A stretch of DNA of 64,000 nt from Pseudomonas sp. GM18 (GTDB taxonomy: Bacteria > Pseudomonadota > Gammaproteobacteria > Pseudomonadales > Pseudomonadaceae): assembly GCF_000282195.1 (NCBI RefSeq), contig NZ_AKJT01000031.1, positions 62,001 to 126,000 of the forward strand, read 5' to 3'. Made by a program: the position numbers and the translations under genes. Positions 27,070 through 35,154 of this stretch are shown piece after piece (within the stretch, counting starts at the first letter, position 1; the number at the start of each line of letters is the position of its first letter). The notes below the pieces were generated by a model. That model did no database searches. It was given only the letters and a program-made list of their open reading frames with translations, and was not told the origin of the DNA.

Positions 27070-29245
27070 GTCCTTGAGGCTTGGCAGTGGTGGATGAGGC
27101 CAGCGGCGATTGCGGGTCGAGCAACGAGGTACGGATGAAGTGCAGGTAACTCTTCACCCGGCGCAAGGCAGAGGTATCGAAGTGCGGCGCGAAGGGTTCG
27201 TCAGTGGCCTGCACGCAGCCGATCGCGTGGTCGACTGCGGCCAGCGCCCGCTCCAGATTGCTCTGGCCCGGTTGCAGAAACAGCCGCACCAGCGAACGGC
27301 CCATCACCCGGATGGACTGGCGCCACGGCTGGGATTCGGCATACGCCGGGTGCACCGGCAATATCGCTTGTTCCTTGCGCAACTCGATAATCGCGTGGCC
27401 GACTTCCAGCACCACCAGCATCCAGCGCAACAAGTCCCGCTGCACCTGCGGCTGCCCCACGGCGAGGCCATAGGCCTGATGCAGCAAGTCCCGCGTGCGA
27501 CTTTCAAAACTCGACGCCAGGCCTTTGAGTTTGCCGCTGATGGCGTACACCACTTGCCCGCGCAAATCCTGCTCCAGCCGCCGCCACAACCAGCGGCTGT
27601 TGGGCGGCAGAATGATTGCCCCGGCCGCCGCGCACACCAGCATGCCCATGATCATGGCGATGTAGTCGTTGATGAAGGCGTAAGGGTTGTAGACCGTGAG
27701 GTTGTCCGGCACGGAACCGGTGCTGAAGAAGATCAGCAACCCCAGGCCAACCCCGGCGTATTGCGGCCGTGAAGTGAGGAACGATCCGAGCACGATCACC
27801 GGCGCGAGCATCACGCAGAGCAACGGAAAACCATCGATCCAGGGGAAGATGAAAAACATTTCGACGAAGCCGATCAGCGCCCCGAGCAACGTCCCGCAGG
27901 CCATCTGAAAGGCCATGCGTTTGGGGTTCGGTGTCGCCGCTGACAGGCCGACGGTGGCGGCGGCGATCAGGGTCATGGTCGCCCCGCTCGGCCACGCGGT
28001 GGCTACCCAATAACTGCCGAGGACCACAAGGATAAACGCTGCGCGAATGCCCGACGCCGCCGAGGCCAGCCAGTTGGTTTGCGGGGTGAAGGGCTCGTCC
28101 CAACGCTCCCGTTCGTGGCTGTGATCGGCCAGGGACGCGTGGGTCTGTGCATAACCGTGCAGGTCGTCGACGAAGCGATAAAGCAGTTCGTAGGCAGTGT
28201 GAAAATCCAGCTGCTCGGCGTCGCTCGGATCATTCTCCTGGAAGCTCGCCCGCAGCTTGCGCACCCGCGCCTGCAAGTTGTCCTTATAAGTCGCCAAGGC
28301 GCTGGCCAGGCGAGCGGCATCAGGGCTGGTCAGCGCACGGCCGCTGAAACCGTCGAGCACTTCGGCCAGGTCCTGCAACCCCGGCTTGATCGCCGCGACA
28401 ACATGATCGGCGCTGCTACTGCGCAGGCGCTCGAGCAACTGATGCAGGGCATTGAAGCGCGTGGTGATGCCCATGAATTCGCTGTTCAAGCGACTGAGCC
28501 GCCCGTTGCGTCGACGCATGTGCGGGTCTTCGAACACCGTGACGCTGCGCAGTCCTTCCAGGCCCACTGCCTCGGCAATGAAGCGCACGTTGCTGGCTTC
28601 GAAAGCGTCCCGTTTGCTGCGACCGCGCAAACCATCAGTGACGAACAACGCAAACACACCGAAGCGCTGGTACAAGGCGTTGCGCATCGCCGCGCTGGCG
28701 GTTTGCGGCAGGATCGCGGCGCTGACCAACGTCGAGCAGAGAATCCCCAGGGAGATTTCCAGCACTCGCCAGACCGCGGCCATGAATGCGCCGTCCGGGT
28801 GGGCCAAGGCAGGCAGTCCGACCATCGCCGCCGTATAACCGGCGAGGACAAATCCGTAGGCGCGGAAGTTGCGACAACGCGCCGCGCCAGCCGTGCACAG
28901 GCCGACCCAGATCGCCAGCGAGCCGAGGAACAGTTCGGTGTTCTGCGCAAACAAGGCAATCAGCGCGACCATCACTGCTGACCCGGCGAGGGTGCCGAGG
29001 AAACGATAGAAACTCTTGGCGAACACCTGGCCGCTTTGCGGCTGCATGACGATGAACACGGTGATCATCGCGGTGCGCGGTTGCGGCAACTCCAGGCGCA
29101 TGGCCAGCCACAGGGTCAGGAACGCGGCGAACAGCACTTTGAAAATGTAGACCCAGGTCACGCCATCGCTGCGCGCCCAGTCGAAGAAACCCCGGCGCCA
29201 TTCAAGGGAATACAGCCAGCGCAAAGGTGCGGGCAAGGGAGTCAT
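27053..29245 (-). CDS. FUSC-family aromatic-acid efflux pump (AaeB-like)
   Basis: Inner-membrane transporter of 730 residues with the duplicated FUSC architecture: two blocks of about five to six membrane helices, each followed by a cytoplasmic helical domain. The first block includes PQPRTAMITVFIVMQPQSGQVFAKS, a family hallmark; the second begins near residue 390 (AAFILVVLGSYWVATAWPSG). Such pumps export hydroxylated aromatic acids and some antimicrobials. The neighbours (outer-membrane factor before, DUF1656 and HlyD after, divergent LysR) form a complete tripartite system. The start at 29245 has only a weak GAGC site. It is 59 bases after the outer-membrane factor gene. Confidence 0.9.
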   Translation of the reverse strand: MTPLPAPLRWLYSLEWRRGFFDWARSDGVTWVYIFKVLFAAFLTLWLAMRLELPQPRTAMITVFIVMQPQSGQVFAKSFYRFLGTLAGSAVMVALIALFAQNTELFLGSLAIWVGLCTAGAARCRNFRAYGFVLAGYTAAMVGLPALAHPDGAFMAAVWRVLEISLGILCSTLVSAAILPQTASAAMRNALYQRFGVFALFVTDGLRGRSKRDAFEASNVRFIAEAVGLEGLRSVTVFEDPHMRRRNGRLSRLNSEFMGITTRFNALHQLLERLRSSSADHVVAAIKPGLQDLAEVLDGFSGRALTSPDAARLASALATYKDNLQARVRKLRASFQENDPSDAEQLDFHTAYELLYRFVDDLHGYAQTHASLADHSHERERWDEPFTPQTNWLASAASGIRAAFILVVLGSYWVATAWPSGATMTLIAAATVGLSAATPNPKRMAFQMACGTLLGALIGFVEMFFIFPWIDGFPLLCVMLAPVIVLGSFLTSRPQYAGVGLGLLIFFSTGSVPDNLTVYNPYAFINDYIAMIMGMLVCAAAGAIILPPNSRWLWRRLEQDLRGQVVYAISGKLKGLASSFESRTRDLLHQAYGLAVGQPQVQRDLLRWMLVVLEVGHAIIELRKEQAILPVHPAYAESQPWRQSIRVMGRSLVRLFLQPGQSNLERALAAVDHAIGCVQATDEPFAPHFDTSALRRVKSYLHFIRTSLLDPQSPLASSTTAKPQGLEHAS

Positions 29246-29304
29246 GAAATTTTGCTCAATGGTCTAGGGCTTGAGGAACTGTGGGTGTGCCTGAAACGTC
29301 GCGC

Positions 29305-30804
29305 TCACTTCAAAAGGTTTGGGGTTTTCGGGGGCTGGGTTTTCTCGGCATTCGGGACGTCGTCGCCCGCACCGAGCCCGCCGCCGAGCGCGGTCACCAG
29401 CTCAGCATGAGCACTCAACCGCGCAGCCTGAACCTGCTGCTGCACTTGCTGCTGCTTGAACAGCAAGGTCTGCGCATTGAGCACGTTGAGGTAATCGGTG
29501 AGCCCACGCTGATAAGCGATCATCGCGATGTCATAGGTCTTCTGCGCCGTGGCCACCGACTCAGCGGCGAAGGTCTGCTGCTTGTCCATCGACTCGCGGC
29601 GGATCAACTGGTCGGAGATGTTCTTCAGCGCATTGATCAGCGTCTGGTTGTATTTGGCCACGGCGATGTCATAACCGGCCGAGGCTTCCCCCAACTCCGC
29701 ACGCAAACGACCGCCGTCAAAGATCGGCAATGTAATCGCAGGTCCCACGCTGTAGTTGAGCTTCTTGCCGGTCAGGAACTCCAGCGCACCGCCGCCAGTG
29801 GCCATGTAGCCGAGGCTGCCGACCAGATCGACGTTGGGGTAGAAGCCTGCGTGAGCGACATCGATGCCCCGCGCCTGGGCCGCCACTTGCCAGCGACTGG
29901 CAACCACGTCCGGGCGTTGACCGAGCAATTGCGCCGGCAGCGACGACGGCAGTTTCAATGCCGCTCCCAACGACAGCGTTGGCCGTTGCAACTGCGCGCC
30001 CTCCCCCGGCCCCTTACCGGCCAAGGCTGCGAGCTGGTTGCGGCTGAGGGCGATTTCTTCGTCCAGCGCATCGAGTTGGCGATGGGTTTCCGGTAGCGGC
30101 GTTTCAGCCTGGCTGACTTCGAAATGCGTGCCGATGCCGCCGTCCAGACGCTTTTGCGCCAGGTCGAGGATTTGCTGTTGCTGTTTCAAGGTCGCCGCGA
30201 CGATGTCCCGTTGCGCGTAATGCAACGAGAGTTCGATGTAGGCGCGCACGATGTTGTTCTGCAGCTCGAGCTGCGCCTGCCGCGCCTCAGCGGCGCTCAT
30301 GTGCGCCATGTCCACCGCTTGCTCGGTGGCATTGCTTTCGCGGCTCCAGAGGTCGAGGGCATAGCTGAAGCCCAGCGCGGCGTTGTTGTCCCAGGTGGTG
30401 GTGTTGGCCAACTCACCGGGGCCGTAGAACTGATCGGTGGGCCAGTTGTGGCGCTTGAGGGTCGATTGGCCATTAATCTGCAACGACTCGGCAGACTCGG
30501 CAACACCCGCCATGGACCGGGCCTGCCGCACTCGCGCGGCGGCCATGGCCATGCTCGGGCTGCCTTGCAGGGCGAGGTCGATCCAACGGTTCAGTTGCGA
30601 ATCGCCGTAAGCTTGCCACCATTGGGCGGTGGGCCAGTGAGCGTCCTGGGCGGCGCTCTGGATGGCTTCGTCGGTGGCCAATGAATTGGCTTCCAGTGCC
30701 TTGCCTTGTGGGGCAATACCGCCAGTTCCAATGCAGCCGCTGATTGCCAGGGTTAAAGCCAAAACACTGAGCGTCTTGAGCGCTCTGTTGATGCGACGCG
30801 GCAC
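29305..30804 (-). CDS. NodT-family outer-membrane efflux lipoprotein
   Basis: TolC/NodT-type outer-membrane factor of 499 residues. The signal ends in the lipobox ISGC with the lipidated cysteine at residue 24. Two homologous coiled-coil/beta repeats follow (LALQGSPSMAMAAARVRQARS and KYNQTLINALKNISDQLIRRES), typical of trimeric channels. It is the first gene of the efflux operon and provides the exit duct for the FUSC pump. A 181-base divergent region separates it from the LysR gene. The C-terminus is Pro/Lys-rich and unstructured. Confidence 0.9.
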   Translation of the reverse strand: MPRRINRALKTLSVLALTLAISGCIGTGGIAPQGKALEANSLATDEAIQSAAQDAHWPTAQWWQAYGDSQLNRWIDLALQGSPSMAMAAARVRQARSMAGVAESAESLQINGQSTLKRHNWPTDQFYGPGELANTTTWDNNAALGFSYALDLWSRESNATEQAVDMAHMSAAEARQAQLELQNNIVRAYIELSLHYAQRDIVAATLKQQQQILDLAQKRLDGGIGTHFEVSQAETPLPETHRQLDALDEEIALSRNQLAALAGKGPGEGAQLQRPTLSLGAALKLPSSLPAQLLGQRPDVVASRWQVAAQARGIDVAHAGFYPNVDLVGSLGYMATGGGALEFLTGKKLNYSVGPAITLPIFDGGRLRAELGEASAGYDIAVAKYNQTLINALKNISDQLIRRESMDKQQTFAAESVATAQKTYDIAMIAYQRGLTDYLNVLNAQTLLFKQQQVQQQVQAARLSAHAELVTALGGGLGAGDDVPNAEKTQPPKTPNLLK

Positions 30805-30985
30805 TGCTGCGATTTCCTGAAAATAGGGAGGTGTAGAACGGGCGCAATTCTAGGGGGTGGGCCTGGTTGGCGATAAGCTGGGATTCCTGTGAATCTTTGT
30901 TACCGTTAACGAGATAATCCCTTGGTCGGGGTCTCAGTCTCTGAAACTTCGTGTCACAATTTGCCATTCGCCAAGAGAGCACCCC

Positions 30986-31954
30986 ATGGACACTTTGCAA
31001 AACATGCGCGCCTTCAGTTACGTGGCCGAGGCCGGCAGCTTCACCGCCGCCGCCGTGCAACTCGACACCACCACGGCCAACGTCTCGCGCGCGGTCTCCA
31101 ACCTGGAGGCCCACCTGCAAACCCGCCTGCTCAACCGCACCACCCGCCGCATCGCCCTGACCGAGGCCGGCAAGCGCTATCTGTTGCGCTGCGAGCAGAT
31201 CCTGGCCTATGTCGAAGAAGCTGAAGCCGAGGCCAGCGACGCCCACGCGCGCCCGGCCGGGCAACTCAAGGTGCACACCATGACCGGCATCGGTCAGCAC
31301 TTCGTGATCGACGCCATCGCCCGCTACCGCAAGACCCACCCGGACGTGACCTTCGACCTGACCATGGCCAACCGTGTGCCGGACCTGCTCGACGAGGGCT
31401 ACGACGTGTCCATCGTGCTCGCCAGCGAACTGCCCGACTCGGGCTTCGTCTCCCAGCGTTTGGGCATCACCTACAGCATCGTTTGCGCATCGCCCGCCTA
31501 TGTAAAAGCCAACGGCTGCGCGCAGAAGCCCAGCGATTTGCTGAACCATGCCTGCCTGCGCCTGGTGAGCCCGGTGATCCCGCTGGAGAAGTGGGCCTTC
31601 GACGGCCCTGATGGCCAGGAAATGGTCACCATCAACAGCTCACCGTTTTTGGTGAACTCGGCTGATGCGATGAAGACGGCGATCTCCAGTGGGATGGGGG
31701 TTGGGGTGTTGCCGGTGTATGCGGCGATTGAAGGGCTGCGCAACGGCACACTGGTGCGGGTGATGCCGAACTACCGCTCGCAGGAATTGAATCTGTACGC
31801 GATTTATCCTTCGCGGCAGTACTTGGATGCGAAGATCAAGACGTGGGTCGAGTACTTGCGTGGGTCGTTGCCGGAGATATTGGCGGCGCATCAGGCGGAA
31901 TTGGCGGCGTATGAATTGAGTGGGAGTCTGGGCGGGGCTCGGCTGGCGAATTGA
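30986..31954 (+). CDS. LysR-family regulator of the divergent efflux operon (AaeR-like)
   Basis: A 322-residue LysR transcription factor. The N-terminal winged helix-turn-helix (MDTLQNMRAFSYVAEAGSF ... TTANVSRAVSNLEAHL ... LLNRTTRRIALTEAG) is of the CrgA/AaeR subgroup. A periplasmic-binding-like effector domain follows from about residue 92. It is divergent from the efflux genes, the classic LysR arrangement, so the 30805-30985 region should carry its operators. The inducer is likely an aromatic acid, by analogy. The ATG follows AAGAGAG at a suitable distance. Confidence 0.9.
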   Translation: MDTLQNMRAFSYVAEAGSFTAAAVQLDTTTANVSRAVSNLEAHLQTRLLNRTTRRIALTEAGKRYLLRCEQILAYVEEAEAEASDAHARPAGQLKVHTMTGIGQHFVIDAIARYRKTHPDVTFDLTMANRVPDLLDEGYDVSIVLASELPDSGFVSQRLGITYSIVCASPAYVKANGCAQKPSDLLNHACLRLVSPVIPLEKWAFDGPDGQEMVTINSSPFLVNSADAMKTAISSGMGVGVLPVYAAIEGLRNGTLVRVMPNYRSQELNLYAIYPSRQYLDAKIKTWVEYLRGSLPEILAAHQAELAAYELSGSLGGARLAN

Positions 31955-31971
31955 GGTGTGTGGATTGCTGG

Positions 31972-32760
31972 TTAGCCCAGCAGTCCAGCGTGCTTTCCGC
32001 ACAGCCAATACGCACAAAGGCCAACAATTGAATAGGCAAACATCAGATTGGGAATGACGACCCAGCGTCGTAGGTGTAAAGGGAAATGCTTTATCTCCTC
32101 GATACAATGCGGATCGCTTCTCAGCAGGAATGCATCATCCTCACGAAGCATGGTCGAGAGATGAGTCAAGCGGTAATGACGCCCGTACAGACCATCACCC
32201 ATGACCCGACGGTTGCGACCAACGAAGTAAGAGTCGTTGAGGTGAGATTCGAGTTCTTCGAGTTTAAAAAAACTGATGTACATCCGCAGCAGTGAAACGA
32301 TAAAAACCAGGGCAAGAAAGCCGATCAGGATGGCTGTGTAGAGTAGTTTCAGGTCACTCATTGGGTTTGAAATTGTTGTACGCAAAGATACAAAACCACT
32401 CCAAAGCAACAGCAGTCCAGCGCTGAAGACCGCAACCCGCATCAGTTTTTTTGGAGTTTCAGCCCATTTTTTCAGGCGCTCCGGCAAGATTTCAGCCTCC
32501 ATAAACGCATACGAATCCAACATCTGATGTTGATAGAAACTACCCGTTAAAGCGCCAATCAACCTAAGTCTGTTCATCCTTCCCAACGGGCCGTTACCCG
32601 CCGTCTTTCGATTGATACTCACCAGATGAGACGCGTTGAAGTGGCGTTCAATTTGGTCAAGTTTGAAATAGGCGCCAAATAATAAGAGGGTCTGACTGAG
32701 CAAAATCATCAGGAAAATAAGTACCCAGCCAATCAAATGCACATTCTCAGCGCCACTCAT
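31972..32760 (-). CDS. Four-helix membrane protein, candidate immunity partner
   Basis: A 262-residue protein with two repeats of a helix pair (about 9-32, 108-128, 142-165, 232-252) and two related soluble segments: LDQIERHFNASHLVSINRK..GNGPLGRMNRL and LEELESHLNDSYFVGRNRR..GDGLYGRHYRL. This internal duplication is clear by eye. I know no function for the family. Its start overlaps the stop of the upstream glycine-zipper gene by 4 bases (ATGA). The gene is AT-richer than the core genome. A small polytopic protein translated from the end of a probable pore-forming effector gene fits an immunity protein; this is inference. Confidence 0.75.
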   Translation of the reverse strand: MSGAENVHLIGWVLIFLMILLSQTLLLFGAYFKLDQIERHFNASHLVSINRKTAGNGPLGRMNRLRLIGALTGSFYQHQMLDSYAFMEAEILPERLKKWAETPKKLMRVAVFSAGLLLLWSGFVSLRTTISNPMSDLKLLYTAILIGFLALVFIVSLLRMYISFFKLEELESHLNDSYFVGRNRRVMGDGLYGRHYRLTHLSTMLREDDAFLLRSDPHCIEEIKHFPLHLRRWVVIPNLMFAYSIVGLCAYWLCGKHAGLLG

Positions 32761-33626
32761 GGTTGCGTGAACTCATATATTTTCTCACCCAATTCTCCGC
32801 CGATTTCTGAGCCTTTGTTTCCCGTCACACTGGCGACAGCACCCGACACCAGCAGTGCACAAACGAGTCCACCAACACCCAATGTCTCCACACCTATTGC
32901 TGCACAAACTCCGTATTTCAGTACGCTACTCGCTACATATCCGGCGGCAACGCCTCCGCTAATACTTCCTGCCAACTTGCCTCCCTCCACAAATCTAGCT
33001 CGGGAGCATTCATCGTTGCTTCCACTGCGACATGCTTCACCAACCCTCATTGCTGCCGCGCCCATTGCCAATCCAATGCCAACATAGCCGCCTGCCTTCA
33101 AGTACTTCACCGCTCTGGATACGCCTTGAATATTTGTCGCATAGCCCGGCAGTTGGGTAGGGGCGCCAGCCTTGTTCCAATGGTGAATTGTTCTGCGCGT
33201 AGAAAGCCCCAATGCTCTTTTAAGCCTAGGATGATCAGGAATACCAGTGCCTTTACGTACTAGCGGGCCAAGGCTGGCATTGATCTTTGCCATCATCCGT
33301 TTGCGATGGGTGAAAAAATCCCTCGATCGCAAGTGGCCGTGCTGACCGTATTGTTGCTGGTGCAGTTTTTCTAACTCGATGAGCGTGCCTTTCAGATTTT
33401 CCAGGTGTTGGCCGACCATGAAGGACGCCACACCCAACGCCCCCGCCGACACCTCCAAAAATGGCTCAATCACTTCATGATTTTCGACCATGAACGAAGC
33501 CTCTTCTTCGCTCAGGTCCTTAAGCGCTTCGTTGACCTTTTCCGCCGCGATCATCATTTGCGCCTCTTCGCGGCGGCACATGTAATGCCGTGAATCGCTG
33601 AAAATCACCATTTGCCCCGGTTTCAC
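32757..33626 (-). CDS. Glycine-zipper effector-like protein, C-terminal portion (split gene)
   Basis: A 289-residue ORF starting at GTG 33626, directly overlapping the previous ORF (GTGA). It opens with KPGQMVIFSD, continues through helical, charged sequence with HWNKAGAPTQLPGYATNIQG, and ends in Gly/Ala-rich hydrophobic segments (GYVGIGLAMGAAA, GKLAGSISGGVAAGYVASS, VGGLVCALLVSGAVASVTG). From memory, related Pseudomonas proteins of about 450 residues contain this region fused to the preceding ORF. One extra G at the GGCGGCGGGTG junction would join the two frames. It may be a membrane-disrupting effector, with the next gene as immunity. Domain names cannot be given with confidence. Confidence 0.7.
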   Translation of the reverse strand: MKPGQMVIFSDSRHYMCRREEAQMMIAAEKVNEALKDLSEEEASFMVENHEVIEPFLEVSAGALGVASFMVGQHLENLKGTLIELEKLHQQQYGQHGHLRSRDFFTHRKRMMAKINASLGPLVRKGTGIPDHPRLKRALGLSTRRTIHHWNKAGAPTQLPGYATNIQGVSRAVKYLKAGGYVGIGLAMGAAAMRVGEACRSGSNDECSRARFVEGGKLAGSISGGVAAGYVASSVLKYGVCAAIGVETLGVGGLVCALLVSGAVASVTGNKGSEIGGELGEKIYEFTQP

Positions 33627-34099
33627 CCGCCGCCGAGATGCCGATTGAGCGAGCGGAATTCCCGTCGCAGTGCATCGCTTGGCGGGTTTTCGTACAGCGA
33701 GCGCTCCAGAGCTTCGATGGTCATGGGCTGCTGAATAATGTGGAAGCCCGACTCCACGGGGTTTGGCAGGGCGAAGGCATGTTCTTCGACCAGATGCTGC
33801 GCCAGTGGCGGCTCAGGTTTGGGCTTGAAGACATTCCATGAAGCACCGCCGTTATCGGGATCGATGCGGGGCTTCACCATGACCCAATCACCGTTGCTAA
33901 CGGCATTGATGAGTTTTTGCTGGTTGGCGGCCTGCATGTAGTTGGAGCTGTTAGCGCCGACCGCGCTTAGCAGGTCGTCGAAGCCTTGCAGGTCGTAGGG
34001 ATAGCTCAGGGCCTGGCGCAAGTCGGCGACGGCTTGGTGGCTGTCTAGCACTTGGCCGTGTTGGCTGGTGAGTTGGTTTTGGGGGATGAGTCTGGTCAC
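33623..34099 (-). CDS. N-terminal portion of the same effector-like protein (split gene)
   Basis: A 158-residue ORF from GTG 34099. It is soluble in character, with SQHGQVLDSHQAVADLRQALSYPYD-type helical sequence, the patch DPDNGGASWNVFKP, and HLVEEHAFALPNPVESGFH. It shows no signal peptide or membrane segment, which fits cytoplasmic storage and specialised (for example type VI) secretion. It ends ...RSLNRHLGGG and the next ORF starts at once in another frame with a continuation-like sequence. The pair is therefore best read as one gene with a single-base frameshift, a programmed slip, or two coupled genes. The ribosome site before GTG is poor. Confidence 0.65.
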   Translation of the reverse strand: MTRLIPQNQLTSQHGQVLDSHQAVADLRQALSYPYDLQGFDDLLSAVGANSSNYMQAANQQKLINAVSNGDWVMVKPRIDPDNGGASWNVFKPKPEPPLAQHLVEEHAFALPNPVESGFHIIQQPMTIEALERSLYENPPSDALRREFRSLNRHLGGG

Positions 34100-34207
34100 G
34101 CTCGTGTCCCGTTCCTTGGAAACGTGAGACTTTGGCGAGTGGACTCAAGGAGAGATGCCGGGCGAATCGTTTTTGCGTGTAGGGGAAGTCCGAGTTTTTT
34201 GATGGTG

Positions 34208-34316
34208 ACGCTGGAGCTGCCGAAGGCTGCGATTTTTTGATCTTTGCGTCATTGATCGCGCCGCAAGATCAAAAGATCGTCCGAACGCGGCCCGAGCCTT
34301 CGGCAGCTCCTACAGA
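34208..34316. repeat. Inverted REP-like dispersed element
   Basis: The left arm GGAGCTGCCGAAGGCTGCG followed by TTTTTTGATC faces an inverted right arm (GATCAAAAGATC, then GAGCCTTCGGCAGCTCC). The arms GAGCTGCCGAAGGCT and AGCCTTCGGCAGCTC are exact complements. The same words occur in a shorter form near 58201. The pattern is that of Pseudomonas intergenic paired REP sequences. Confidence 0.75.
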
Positions 34317-34449
34317 CGGGGTGATTTTTGAGGGCGTTTCCGACAGGTTTTGACGGTTGTTGCGTCGGAAGCGAAGTGGGTAGGCTTTGTGGGTCGCTGC
34401 CAAATCAGCGATCAGGTCTGGAAAACCTGGCGAACACTGACCACAGCCC

Positions 34450-34629
34450 ATGGCATACTGCGGCGCTTTTTTCTGCAGGCAAATCCTTGTTATGGCGGCT
34501 GTGCGCGGGAGACCTTCGGGTCTGCCGGTTTTTGGTGAGTGTACCGGTTTTTCCAGTCCGCGCATGGCTGCCACCCCTTTCGTCTGGAAAACGAAAGATG
34601 GCAGTTCCACTTCACTTGCCATTGAGTAA
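34450..34629 (+). CDS. 59-codon leader ORF overlapping a structured element
   Basis: ATG at 34450 opens 59 codons reading MAYCGAFFC...VRGRPSGLPVFGECTG...TKDGSSTSLAIE, stopping 7 bases before the DUF6124 gene. A second in-frame ATG is at 34492. Its central RGRPSGLPV segment is one I remember from many small Pseudomonas predicted proteins in the same position. The coding stretch coincides with a strong potential RNA fold (34494-34604), so it could be a translated leader, a repeat-borne ORF, or a non-translated frame. No good ribosome site is visible. Confidence 0.4.
   Translation: MAYCGAFFCRQILVMAAVRGRPSGLPVFGECTGFSSPRMAATPFVWKTKDGSSTSLAIE
34494..34604 (+). promoter_or_regulatory. Structured 5' leader (three-way junction plus hairpin) before the DUF6124 gene
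   Basis: A closing stem pairs 34494-34508 with 34558-34572 over 15 positions without a mismatch if G-U pairs are allowed. It encloses hairpin AGACC-TTCG-GGTCT (34510-34523, stable UUCG loop) and stem CCGGT/ACCGG (34525-34529 with 34543-34547). A further hairpin CTTTCGT/ACGAAAG lies at 34577-34597. CTGCCA at 34569-34574 could instead pair with TGGCAG at 34599-34604, offering an alternative fold. The layout suggests a cis-acting RNA or attenuator. Confidence 0.5.
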
Positions 34630-34636
34630 CTTCCGC

Positions 34637-35011
34637 ATGATTAAAGAAACACCGAACCCTCCGGAAACCGACGACGTTTCGCCCTACGAATCCCTCGATT
34701 CGAAAAAACTCAACGAAGCCGCCGAACGGGCGCTCGACCACTACCTCAAGCCACCGCCCAAACAACCCGAAGGCCGCAAGCCAAGCAGGATGTTCATGGT
34801 CGCGCCAGACATGGATAACGAAAGCCTGCTCGCCCATGTCTGCGAATCCCTGGCCTCGGCCAGCGTCATGACCAGCGACATTGCCGCGTATGTCGAAGCC
34901 CCACAGCGGCATACGCTCCTGGCGATTCAGCAGGTCATCATGTTGGCCGAGCTGGCGGTGAATCGGGTGCTGGATAACGTCGACGTACCAAAACCTGCGC
35001 CACAAAGCTGA
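34637..35011 (+). CDS. DUF6124 family protein
   Basis: A 124-residue acidic protein. The N-terminal 55 residues are low-complexity (PNPPETDDVSPYESLDSKKLNEAAERALDHYLKPP). A helical region then contains APDMDNESLLAHVCESLASASVMTSDIAAYVEAPQRHTLLAIQQVIMLAELAVNRVLD. This matches a Pseudomonas family with many paralogues per genome (DUF6124, related to DUF3077), function unknown. A much longer frame opens at 34328, but the upstream part is repeat DNA, and the ATG at 34637 begins the family sequence MIKETPNPP. A structured leader precedes it. Confidence 0.8.
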   Translation: MIKETPNPPETDDVSPYESLDSKKLNEAAERALDHYLKPPPKQPEGRKPSRMFMVAPDMDNESLLAHVCESLASASVMTSDIAAYVEAPQRHTLLAIQQVIMLAELAVNRVLDNVDVPKPAPQS

Positions 35012-35014
35012 TCC

Positions 35015-35061
35015 ATTGTGGGAGCGGCGATGCGGCGATCCGACTTGCTCGCTCCCACAAT
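35015..35061. repeat. REP hairpin
   Basis: ATTGTGGGAGC (35015-35025) and GCTCCCACAAT (35051-35061) are exact complements flanking GGCGATGCGGCGATCCGACTTGCTC-like sequence. This is the GTGGGAGC-type REP common in fluorescent pseudomonads. It lies between the DUF6124 and 2-hydroxyacid dehydrogenase genes. Confidence 0.8.
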
Positions 35062-35154
35062 AGTTGGACGGCGGACACCCGCAGGCACTCGCACCCAACC
35101 CGCGAAGAATGTTAGCTTGCTTGGCAATCTCCACGCCCGACGAGCCCCTCTCCA

